DNA of 64,000 bases, from positions 8,372,001 through 8,436,000 of the forward strand of contig NC_092679.1 of NCBI RefSeq assembly GCF_964355755.1, in the 5' to 3' direction. Below, piece by piece: positions 10,881 to 21,230 of the stretch. A program made the position numbers and the translations under genes. Source of the DNA: Antedon mediterranea. Taxonomy: Eukaryota; Echinodermata; Crinoidea; Comatulida; Antedonidae. The notes under the pieces are model-generated. The model saw nothing but the letters and a program-made list of their open reading frames with translations, did no database searches and was not told the origin of the DNA. Every line of letters begins with the position of its first letter. The stretch's first letter is position 1.

Positions 10881-12092
10881 TCAAAAACGCCCCCTCCCCG
10901 TCGCGATCAACATTCATATTCGTATTCTACAGCCAAAATTACCCAAGAAAAAGTACATGAAGTAAATTCTGCAAAAAGTGACACCTACACCTCAAATACG
11001 ACTGGTCTAAATTCATGCGCTTTTAGATTGAAGAGCAGAGAGCAGCTAAATAGCTTGTTTTTATATCAGTAATAAAATTTACAATAAGAAACAAGAATTA
11101 AAAATCATTTAAGCGTCGCTGGAGTTAGCTCCGTGGCGTTAGTTAAGATGGGGTAAGTAGCTGTTGTGAGTTGCGTTAATAACGCCACTGCCTAGTTCAC
11201 ACGCAAGGCGTACGCCACGGCTTACTCTATACATGTGGCTTATACAGGATAAAGTTGCTGTTTTAAAATTGTATACACATATGGGGACAATGTCCACCAA
11301 TTTTTATCTGTGTGACTTTTCACATGATTAAATCCATTTTTTATCCTCCCATTTTATGTCCCCATGGTAAATTTACAGGATACAACCTGAAAGCAATATT
11401 GATTTTTTAATCTTGACCATATTGCAGCGAGTGCGTGGCCAAGCGGTTAAGATAGTGGAACTTAATATCTAACCATATTAACATCGTCCAGGGCCTTATG
11501 GTTCTGGTGTCTTTTCGGATAAGGACTATAAAACACTTTAGAACATAGTACTCTATATCTTTTGAGACGAGTATGTTAAATTAGACTTTTGATCCCATTT
11601 TTTTCCATACCCAACTTGATTTTGGCTAGGATTTGTAAATATTATATGCATTTTTGGTAGGTGAGTGGATAAGGTTCTGTAATGCAGTGTTTAAATATTT
11701 ATTTGTGTGCGTATTTATTATTGCCCTTTGTGTGTTGCGTTCTTGATGAGACTTTGCATTTGTTTCACATAATCCATCTTAAGCTTTTAGGCATATGATG
11801 ATGGGCACAATTATATTCAACTACATACATTCTATCATATCTGTATTGTGTGTGGAGAGCATTTCGTTAACAATTTCCAGTTATGTACAGTACATTAAGC
11901 TTTATATATTCGAAAACCATCTGTGGGTACGTACTAGAGGTTAATTCTTAAATAGACCTTGAATAAATAACCTGTGTTTATCCTTTTTAATTTTTTGACA
12001 CTATATTCACTAATTTAAATTTTTTATCAATTATATTTGATCAATTATGCGTTTTTTTGTTGAAATTTCAATGACGTACCACATACATATAG
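10881..12092. other. Intron, right part
   Basis: Contains a tRNA-like sequence at 11426-11516 and a short Helitron-A-like subterminal fragment near 11913-11937 (ACCATCTGTGGG, then CTAGAGG). A segment at 11110-11220 with repeated GGCGTTA/TTAACGCC-like motifs also occurs. The acceptor used for exon 4 is ACATATAG ending at 12092. Confidence 0.4.
11426..11516 (+). repeat. tRNA-derived SINE candidate
   Basis: TGGCCAAGCGG at 11436-11446 is a near-perfect RNA polymerase III A box of the Leu/Ser tRNA type. A weaker B-box-like GGTTCTGG starts at 11500. The bases between do not fold as an intact tRNA by eye and there is no clear acceptor stem, so it is a SINE head or a decayed tRNA copy rather than a functional tRNA gene. 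Confidence 0.45.
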
Positions 12093-12245
12093 GGAATAGT
12101 AATTTCTGCAAACAAGTTTCGTCGTATACGTACTATGCTCAACCAGCTTAAACTTGGTGGTTTGAAGACGGATTTAGCAATGACTGTAAACCCCGACGAT
12201 GGAATAGTTACTGCAACTGGAAGAGTGAACTTTTCAGCAAAAGAT
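12093..12245 (+). CDS. LRPPRC-like gene, visible exon 4
   Basis: The 153-base exon (phase 0 to 0; acceptor CATATAG, donor GTATGT) encodes 51 residues. It begins GIVISANKFRRIRTML, contains NQLKLGGLKTDLAMTV, and ends NPDDGIVTATGRVNFSAKD. The first half is helical and basic and the second more extended, which could be a linker between helical repeats. It joins exon 5 in phase. Of the three frames only this one is open across the whole exon. The weak acceptor is the least certain point. Confidence 0.6.
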
Positions 12246-14601
12246 GTATGTATTATGTATTACTAACAGTAACCCGTGCTCCGCACGGTCATTTTCTGCC
12301 TTAATAATAATATGTTGTTATATACTTTGCATGGGCAAGTATAATAACGGCGCACTTTGATAAAAGTACTTTGACAAATTATTAAAATAAAAACAAATTG
12401 TATCACGAATAAAATTGGGAACTACTGTATTTACGGCTATTGGTTTGTTATACACTATTCCTTCACTTCAATATACTGTATGTAGGCTAAAAAATTAAAG
12501 CAATAGTACAGTGGATATGGAACTTTGACTTTACTTTTGACTGGAAAATAAAAGACGCTAAAGAAAAATTGTGCTGTGTAAATTAGATGATGCGCGCAAA
12601 CACATAACGAAAGTATAAAAATGCCAAACTATATTATTTTGGGTGTTTTTCGTTAAGTATTAATTATTTGATACATAGAGAGAAAAAAAAGTGGACAAAA
12701 ATCGAATGAAAAACACATTGCTGTGGAAACACGAATTAAGTTTATTTATTTACATTTGATTTTTATTTCACTGGTTTTTATATTTAGCAATTTTTTTGTA
12801 TTGGAGATTTGTTACGTACTTGCTAATTTTGTTATTAAAGTGTGGTCTACCAGAAACCTGTGCTCGGCACGGTTTGTCTACATAATAATAATAATTCGCA
12901 TGGCATGATTATTAAGTATAATAAAATCGTACTTTTCCCTGCCACGATATTTCTTTTCTTACAAAAGTTGGGGACCCTTCATGAGACGTCACAAAATAAA
13001 CATGAATATTCATTATAAATCATGTCCATAAGCTACGTTAGAAATTAGCTAACAAAAGGTTTTCTGTCGAGCCGTCTGTGTAGTCAAGTGGATTAAGCTA
13101 TGGACTTTACATGTCGATGTATGGGGTTCGAATCCGATGAGTAAGTTCTTTTTACTTTATAGTGAGAGGGTATATATTTAGAGGGTTAGGTTTAGTTATA
13201 TTTAGAAACTTAACTATCTTTCACATAATGGCCCCGACTTCTGTACGAAATAAAAAAATCGCTTCCCGGCCCCTGAAAAATTGTTTTTTTAAAAAAACAA
13301 ACAAATTGCCAACAATACAATTCGGAACTACTTACGGCCATTGATTTTGTTATACACGGAGTATTCCTTTACTTTGAAATATCTGTAAGCTACAAAATGA
13401 AACCAATACTGGATTTGGGGTGCGCCTCAGAAAGACAACGTGCATGAGCGGGACAGATTTCTGTCAATCAGTCGGCAGAGATTAAACCATTTTAATGATA
13501 AAATATGAATTGGTAAGTTATCGAATTAAGATGTCAAGTATTGGAAAAATAACAATGATTACGGACTCAAAACAAAAAGTAGTCGAAATTAGATGATGCG
13601 CTCGGACACAAACATTTTAGGTGTATTTTTCGTTGATATTTGATATTTAGCGGAAACACGACACTCATTTGGATTCGTTTTATTTGTGTGTGTGTGTGTT
13701 TTTTAATTTACATTTTTGTTTATTTCATGATTGTTTATATTCCCCTCTCACCTCCCCACAAAATGCTAAACAGCTCAAAAATGAAAGCACACTGGTGTTG
13801 AGGAGCTGCATTTTAAGGATAAACACTGAAAAAGGCAAAAAATAGCAGTAATTTGACGTCTAAGTGACCATGTTATGTCACTGTATAAACTACGCAACCT
13901 CCTCTGTTGTGTACCGCCATGGCCGGATCTACAAATACCATGCCGGGCCGCTAAATAAACAGTCTTTAGTCAACCGTGTCAAATGATCACGCCGTTGAAG
14001 TTTTAATTAATTACACCTATCTTTGGAATAGAATGTATTTTGTAAATCACACATCAGGTGCGCCGATAAATAATGAATGTTCTGTATTTATTTATCAAAT
14101 GGTGAGAATATTTAATGTTGTTAATACTGTACAGGTACCTGATAATACATTTAACACAGTACAGTGTAATTTAAGTGGAATCTCCCAAAACCCACCGAGC
14201 AGAAAAAAAAAATCTCTCACAAAATCTTGACTTCGGCCTAGGTTGTTTAAATTAACAGAAGAATTTCCATCAATAAGCCTACATTAATAATAATAATATT
14301 ATTATCATTTATAAATAATAATTCGTCTTATTCGAGGAGCCAAATCACCGCTGACCGCCAATAAAGTGTGAAATTTATGTTGCAGAGTCTGCCAATTTAC
14401 AAATATTCTCTTCCAGTCCTGGACTTCTATAACGTTATATGGATATTTTAAGCCATGAAATGGATCTAAATTTTAATTTAGTGACAGAAAAACATTTACA
14501 GTAGTATGAACAAGAATGTGCCACATCAGGAGCGAACCCAGAGGTGTTACCCTAGTGGCCCCGGGCAACAAAGTAATATTTCTATACATTAATTTTTAAA
14601 G
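12246..14601. other. Intron with two copies of a CCGTGC-hairpin repeat
   Basis: Segments 12266-12500 and 12845-13420 share a hairpin motif (CCGTGCTCCGCACGG or CTGTGCTCGGCACGG), a TAATAATAAT tract, GGCA motifs, and the later block ATTCGGAACTACT to TTTGTTATACAC. They are diverged copies of one repeat, and the second copy contains the tRNA-derived sequence at 13072-13145. A TGTG microsatellite lies at 13686-13699. The remaining 13700-14601 has no recognised feature. Confidence 0.45.
13072..13145 (+). repeat. tRNA-derived SINE head or tRNA pseudogene
   Basis: TGTAGTCAAGTGG (13079-13091) resembles the A box and GGTTCGAATCC (13125-13135) is a perfect B box, spaced as in a tRNA. The ends do not form a 7-bp acceptor stem and the sequence continues into repeat DNA. 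This supports a pol III SINE head or a decayed tRNA copy, not a working tRNA gene. Confidence 0.55.
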
Positions 14602-14709
14602 CTTGAAAACATTGAACAACTAGAAAGCAACTTACAGGAACTAAAGGCTAAAGATGGAAATTATAGGCCTGTTTTAAGAAGACTAATTGAAGCATGTTGT
14701 GAAACAAAC
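14602..14709 (+). CDS. LRPPRC-like gene, visible exon 5
   Basis: The 108-base exon (phase 0 to 0; acceptor TTTTTAAAG, donor GTAAGC) encodes 36 residues: LENIEQLESNLQELKAKDG then NYRPVLRRLIEACCETN. The second half starts a repeat of about 35 residues completed by exon 6, with the pattern of a PPR helix pair (LRRLIEACCETNKTEKAL). The intron after it is only 233 bp and carries a strong hairpin 12 bases after the exon end. Confidence 0.68.
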
Positions 14710-14721
14710 GTAAGCTTACAA

Positions 14722-14808
14722 AGTCATTAGGTCATAGTTGGTTTGATGATCATCTTAAATAGTCGCACCATTTAAGATGATCATCAAGCCAACCATGACT
14801 TAATGACT
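14722..14808. repeat. 39-bp-arm hairpin in the intron after exon 5
   Basis: Bases 14722-14760 and 14770-14808 are reverse complements with about three mismatches around a 9-base loop. The hairpin lies 12 bases downstream of a splice donor, so a transcript could fold close to the 5' splice site. It may be a tiny foldback MITE. No target duplication is obvious. Confidence 0.7.
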
Positions 14809-14942
14809 ATTTTTAGTAATTATCGGCACACCATTTTATAATCAACTAGTTACGATAATCTGTCTCATCATTGTTTTTATAAATCATTAACCTTTTGCCA
14901 ACGCTTTATTTTATACTGTATACATTGTCATATTTTTGTTAG

Positions 14943-15082
14943 AAAACTGAAAAAGCCTTGAATTATAAGGCAGAATGGGATGATGCTGGTTACGAACCTG
15001 CAGCTGGTATACTATCAAGACTTATTGGAGTGTGTAGCTTAAATTCTAACCAACAAGAAGCACTTAAACTTAGGAAAGAATT
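14943..15082 (+). CDS. LRPPRC-like gene, visible exon 6
   Basis: The 140-base exon (acceptor TTTTTGTTAG, donor GTAAGT, phase 0 to 2) reads KTEKALNYKAEWDDAGY, EPAAGILSRLIGVCSLN and SNQQEALKLRKE, with two bases of a Leu codon. It shows two successive repeats of about 35 residues with the PPR signature: helix A LSRLIGVC, helix B EALKL, and small residues between. The motif GYEPAAGILSRLI matches the repeat start (GxxPxxxTYxxLI) of animal PPR proteins such as LRPPRC. The next accepted exon is 31.9 kb away and joins in phase. Confidence 0.72.
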
Positions 15083-15129
15083 GTAAGTTACTCTGTGGCT
15101 CAGTTCACAGAACACCACTTATTTGGTTA

Positions 15130-16451
15130 TCTATATATAAATTTACGTAAGGGCAAAATTCGGTAAATCGCGCCTTACTTCTATAATTTTTACTCGATGG
15201 TATATAAAGTTGGTTCGTACTTTCGGTACTGATTTTAACCACCTGATGTAACCCTGTTTACTATTTAAATTAAGTTAGATAATAAGTTATTGACGGTTAA
15301 AACGAATTTAGGTTCCAAGATTTGCCCCAAATAGGGGTTTTTTCCGACCGTGGTATACACTGTATAATGGATGTCCATCTTGAAAAATACCCGCCGCAAA
15401 AATGCGAGGAGGCTTCGCATTTTCCTATCTCCTCCTACGATAATTGTTTTTAATAGCTGAAAACCGGTTGAACAGCTAGAGTACACCATCATAATGTTGA
15501 AGACAGGCCGATTTTCTTTAAAAAATACTATTTTGATAGATTTAATATACGATTATACAAATCTATTAATTTGCGATGAATGGAACATCCCAATCTCTCA
15601 GTCTGCCAGAGTTTGGTTTAACACAAGTACTGTAGGTAAATTTATGAGCCCTTGGTTTAACACATACGGTAGGTAAATATATGGGCCCTTTGAGAATAAA
15701 CTTGCGAGATTGTGGATAGGCTCTACTGTTAGATATATAAACACATTATTATATACAAATAAACTTTATACTGACAGTTCTTTCTCAACGTTTGTATTAA
15801 TTAATAATTACCAAATATAAACGTCGTAGTGGTGTATCGTGACATGGTACTTTAATATTTCAATCTATTATGACAGTGACAGTTTTAACTAAACTAAATA
15901 AAGAATGTTCTCTAATATAATTAGGAATCTCTTGCCACACACGGGGAAAATTAGTGTACAATGAATATTTAAAAGAAATAAATAAATAAATAAAATAAAA
16001 AAAGTATTAAATCGCAAATGTTTTACTGTATTTAGAGGTAAATTATTTATAGGCCTATAAAACATGAAAAAAATATTTCGTTACTGAGTGGATAAAGAAT
16101 ATATTTAAAAATTGTCCCTCTTTGTACCTATCCGCTTTCCCATCCCTCAACCCTAATGTTACATACAAAACACAAATTGGGTTTCTTTAAATGAGTCCAA
16201 ATCAAAAACTTGGACTCATTTTGTGATAAGTTTCTCCTTCGGAAGTAATTCCCAGGGTGCTAATTTTAGTTGACTACATGAATCATCGTGTCTATTTATT
16301 CGTTTCTGTAAACGACAATGTATAGGCCTATAGTCCTGCGGTACGTACATTTGAAATCGCCAGTTTTGTTACGCTGAAATTACTGTGTATTCGAGAACCA
16401 TCTGTGGGCACGACCTAGATGGTACGCGAGCGAAGCGAGCGTACCATCTAG
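15130..16451 (+). mobile_element. Helitron A, copy 1 (+), non-autonomous
   Basis: The element starts at TC in TCTATATATAAATTTACG (preceded by A) and ends in the stems GGTACGC and GCGTACC, then ATCTAG (CTAG at 16448-16451), followed by T. A|TC...hairpin...CTRR|T is the Helitron signature and defines both ends to the base. It is 1,322 bp with no Rep/helicase coding. Two other copies lie at 16896-18031 and 53834-55125, both in reverse. Open frames inside it are incidental. Confidence 0.85.
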
Positions 16452-16895
16452 TCTATATATAAATTATGGTTAATTCTGACATAGGCGAGCACAATGCAAA
16501 AACTTCGGTACAAATCTCCGCCTTGGATACCTACCTTATCTATCTGAGATGTACCGCGAAACGTAGATTTGATAACATTAGTGTTCACGGCGACGCTATT
16601 GTTCCATATTTCTATCTTAGGAAGATATTAGAAAGAGTTTTTTAACACAATTTATGATTTCAACATTAGATTTAATTTCCGGGTTTAAGATAAGTTCACC
16701 TTGCAACAACCTGGTTTCAAATATTTTCTCTCTTTTATACACAAGGGAGCAGTTAAAATAATAGATTTGACCCTAAAGGTGACTGGAAACAGGCACTTTC
16801 CATCAATCAATACAGTGTCCCTTTGGAAGACGAAAAACAAATCAGATATAGGCCATTAATCATAGCCATTTCAGTTTTTTGTTTATTTTAAAACA

Positions 16896-18031
16896 CTAGA
16901 TGGTACGCTCGCTTCGCTCGCGTACCATCTAGGTCGTGCCCACAGATGGTTCTCGAATATACAGTAATTTCAGTAACAAAACTGGCGATTTCAAATGTAC
17001 GTACCGCAGGACTATAATACATTGTCGTTTACAGAAACGAATAAATAGACACGATGATTTATGTAGTCAACTAAAATTAGCACCCTGGGAATTACTTCCA
17101 AAGGAGAAACTTATCACAAAATGAGTCCAAATTTTTGATTTGGACTCATTTAAAGAAACCCAATTTGTGTCTTGTATGTAACATTAGGGTTGAGGGAAGG
17201 GAAAGCGGATAGGTACAAAGAGGAACAATTTTTAAATATATTCTTTATCCACTCAGTAACGAAATATTTTGTTCATGTTTTATAAGCCTATACATAATAT
17301 ACCTCTAAATACAGTAAAACATTTGCGATTTAATACTTTGTTAAAACTGTCACTGTCATAATCGATTGAAATATTAAAGTACATGTCACGATACACCACT
17401 ACGACGTTTATATTTTTGGTAATTATTAATTAATACAAACGTTGTTGTCAAAGTATTGCAAGAAGTTTTTTCTCAAAGGGCCCATATATTTACCTACCGT
17501 ATGTGTTAAACCAAGGGCTCATAAATTTACCTACTTGTGTTAAACCAAACTCTGGCAGACTGAGAGATTGGGATATTCCATTCATCGCAAATCAATACAT
17601 TTGTATAATCTTATATTAAATCTATCAAAATAGTATTTTTTAAAGAAAATCGGCCTGTCTTCAACATTATGATGCTGTACTCTAGCTGTTCAACAGGTTT
17701 TCAGCTATTAAAAACAATTATCGTAGGAGGAGATAGGAAAATGCGAAGCCTCCTCGCATTTTTGTGGTGGGTATTTTTCAAGATGGACATCCATTAGACA
17801 GTGTATACCACGATCGGAAAACACTCCTATTTGGGGCAAATCGTTGAACCTAAATTCGTTTTAATCGTCAATAACTAATTATTTAACTTAATTTAATTAG
17901 TAAACAGGGTTACATCAGGTGGTTAAAATCAGTACCGAAAGTACGAACCAACTTTATATACCATCGAGTAAAAATTCTAGAAGTAAGGCGCGATTTACCG
18001 AATTTTGCCCTTACGTAAATTTATATATAGA
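16896..18031 (-). mobile_element. Helitron A, copy 2 (-), nested in Helitron B
   Basis: On the minus strand it begins TCTATATATAAATTTACG (its first two bases are the complement of 18031-18030) and ends in the GGTACGC/GCGTACC hairpin plus CTAG (complement of 16899-16896). It is flanked by A and T on the minus strand. It matches 15130-16451 as a reverse complement, minus about 190 bp around 17440-17490. With copy 1 it produces a large inverted repeat in the intron, about 444 bp apart. Confidence 0.82.
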
Positions 18032-18906
18032 TACCGCGGCGCGTGTGTGAAGGTACAGTAGTTAAATAATAGGAATTATACTGCAAATTAATAAAGATCA
18101 AATTAAATATACGCCATAAAGAATCAGAATATATTGTGGGGAATAGTATTATAAAATTACATAGGGAGATTTGATAAGACATTTTTCGAGTGAAATCCCG
18201 ATAGCTGAGTTTTATTGAGTAAGCTTGCAGGAATAACTGTAGGCTATCTTCCTGTGTCCCGTTAGGAGCGAGATGTCTGCCCATGTTGCAAGCCGTACCA
18301 TAATGTCTTCTTTCTTGGGCCCACTGTGTCACGGCAGTTAGTTTCAAAAGATGATTAAATTAAATAATGTATTAATAATTATTAGGATGGTATTCATTTG
18401 AATAAACGCCTCTCCAATAAAACATCACTTTGAATAATAAACCCCCCCCCCCCCCAACCCAACTATCTAATAAACGTCCATCCAAATATTTATAACAACA
18501 CAATTATACGGTACTATTTGTAGTAGAATTCACCGCACTGTTATCTACTATTTACCAAGCATTTGTTATTCTTTTTTAGCACTTTTCATATCTATTAGAG
18601 GATTTCATTTGATTATAAATGTTACCATATTATTAAAACTACAAAATTTAACATATATCCCTCGAATAAGCACCTCCCTCAAATGACCTCCGCCTCCCCA
18701 AAGGGCCCTACCAAACAATAAAAACTGTACTTTAAAATGTTATTAATCATCTAAAACACTGTGAAACAAAGTAGTTTAGTTTTACGAATGTCAAGCATTT
18801 TCAATAATGGTAACCGACAGAAAACGTATAAGGAGAACATTGTCATTCCGAAAACCATCGTCTACACTTCCTAGAGGGGGAGCGAGCAAAGCGAGCTCAC
18901 CCTCTA

Positions 18907-21226
18907 TAGTCCAGATCCCTATGTATTTTCGTGTGCAGATCATGGGGAAAGTGTAAGCATTGTGTTTTATGAATATTTGAATCATGTTGGTAATAAAAAC
19001 CCATGTCAAATTTCTAAAATTCATCTTTGACCTCTGACTTCAATTTGAATGTTTTGACCCATTGAAAACAAAATGATCATATCTTTGCAACGCTTAGATT
19101 AAATGAAATAATTTTAGTGTCAAATTATTTGGGAGATGCATATTAATATTCGTTCTAATGAAAAAGTTTGTCAAAAAATGGCTGGAAGTATGATTTTTGG
19201 CATATTTGACCTTTGACCTACATATCATATAACTCCGTAACTAATAGTTGGACAAACTTTAAATAGGGCTCAAATTAATCTGAAAGTATATGTTTCTATT
19301 CAGTCTAATAAGAACTTTTACAAGAAAATGATCCGAAATATTTGTATTGACCTTTGACCTGTACTAGTAGTACATATTTCTATAATCTCAAAAACTATGG
19401 GCCGTAAAATGGTTGTTTTTGTGAAATGGTTCGAACAATTTACATTTATATGTTGTATAATAACAACATTTTATAGAAATGTAAAAGAATTCTATTCATG
19501 ATCACTAACTTTATAATTTATTAACATCACTAGCATTTGTTATAATATTAAAATGTGTTATATTTGCTGATTATAAGCACTTCACATGAATTTATCAGAA
19601 TTATGTGTATTTAAATATAAAGTTTTATTTTTTTGACATAAAGAAAATTTAATTATCTATCAAATAAGACCATTTTCAAATTAATATGGCTAAAACTTAA
19701 TTAGATACAGGCAAAAAAGTGTATTTTTACTTGTGTGAACAGCACCCTCAATATTCATTTTCCCCCCAAAATACCACATTTTTATGTGTTTTCCTGAACT
19801 TAACAGGTTATAACTTTGTTTTAAAGACTTTTTACAGTAACCTGTAATTTACATACCTCTTTTATAACGTACTAGGCCAGTTTCTGAAAAAATTGAGAAA
19901 AATATTCCGATAGCTTGATATTTTTGTTGAGGTTATTACATGATACACACAACAAAAAAATATTTTAATTTTGAGCTAAAAGTCCATCTTTTTGGTTTAA
20001 TAAAAGCTATCTAGCAGATATTAATACACAAAATTCATATTTTATTGGATAGATATTATGATTATCTTTCCAATAAAATATCCTGTTTGTGTAAGAATGG
20101 CTGTACAAGATTGTTTGTACTGGACCAAAAAGATGGATTTTTAGCACAAAATCAAAATCTTTTTTAGCATGCACGATGCAATAACCTCAGGAAAAATATC
20201 AAGCTATTGAAATATTTTCTCATTTTTTTTCAGAAACTGACCTAGTGCGTTATAAAAGTGGTATGTAAATTACAGGTTACTGTAAATAATCTTTAAAACA
20301 AAGTTATAACCTGTTAAGTTTATGAAACCACATAAAAATGTGGTATTTTGAGGGGAAAATGAAGATTGAGGGCGCTGTTCACACAAGTAAAAAAATACAC
20401 CTTTTTGCCTGTATCTAATTAAGTTTCAGCCATATTAATTTGAAAATGGTCTTATTTGATAGATAATTAAATTTTCTTTATGTCAAAAAAATAAAACTTT
20501 ATATTTAAATACACATAATTCTGATAAATTCATGTGAAGTGCTTAAAATCAGCAAATATGACACATTTTAATATTATAACAAATGCTAGTGATGTTAATA
20601 AATTACAAAGTTAGTGATCATAAATAAAATTCTTTTAACATTTCTATAAAATGTTGTTATTATACAACATATAAATGTAAACTTTTCGAACAATTTCACC
20701 AAAAAATAACTTTTACGGCCAATAGTTTTTAAGACTGTAGGAATGTGTACTACCTGTACAGGTCAAAGGTCAATAAGAATATTTTGGGTAATTTTCTCGA
20801 AAAAGTTCTTATTAGACTGAATAGAAACATATACCTTCAGATTAATTTGAGCCCTATTTAAAGTTTGTCCAACTATTATTTACGGAGTTATATGATATGT
20901 AGGTCAAAGGTCAAAAATGCCAAAAATCATACTTCCGGCCATTTTTGGACAAACTTTTCCATTAGAAAGAATATTAATATGCATCTCCCAAATAATTTGA
21001 CACTAAAATTATTTCATTTAAAATAAGCGTTGCAAAGATATGACCATTTTGTTTTCAATGGGTCAAAACATTCAAATTGAGGTCAGAGGTCAAAGATGAA
21101 TTTTAGAAATTTGACAACATGGGTTTTTATAACCAGCATGATTCAATTATTCATAAAACACAATGTTTACACTTTCCCCATGATCTGCACACGAAGGCAC
21201 TTTTCTTGACATAGGGATCTGGACTA
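18907..21226. mobile_element. 2.3-kb foldback element (arms ~1.15 kb)
   Basis: Almost the entire 2,320 bp is one inverted repeat with its centre near 20065 (ATTTTATTGGA and its complement flank a ~20-bp centre). The ends are TAGTCCAGATCC and GGATCTGGACTA. CTA precedes it (18904-18906) and follows it (21227-21229). Removing the element and one CTA restores Helitron B's CCCTCTAG|T end, so this is a clean 3-bp target duplication. A 3-bp duplication suggests PIF/Harbinger-type transposition, but no transposase is present. The arms carry several AGGTCAAAGGTCA motifs. Confidence 0.82.
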
Positions 21227-21230
21227 CTAG

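Larger units (their letters stand above)
16452..21230 (+). mobile_element. Helitron B, copy 1 (+), interrupted by two insertions
   Basis: The element begins TCTATATATAAATTATGG at 16452, at once after Helitron A's CTAG. Its sequence is in three pieces: 16452-16895, 18032-18906 and the final base(s) at 21230. It ends at a hairpin with an AGCGAGC.AAGCGAGCT core (about 18875-18902) and CTAG|T restored across the foldback insertion. A second copy is at 53287-55581 and shares the body (GACATAGGCGAGCACAATG, the ATAAACGCC tract, a poly-C run). No coding capacity is seen. Confidence 0.75.

Noticed and set aside
13072-13145. Functional tRNA gene
   Set aside because: The A and B boxes are good, but there is no acceptor stem and the sequence lies inside a repeat that occurs twice nearby. 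SINE head is more likely.
18441-18454. Poly-C run as a sequencing artefact
   Set aside because: The same position in Helitron B copy 2 (near 55207) also has a long C run, so it is a feature of the element.
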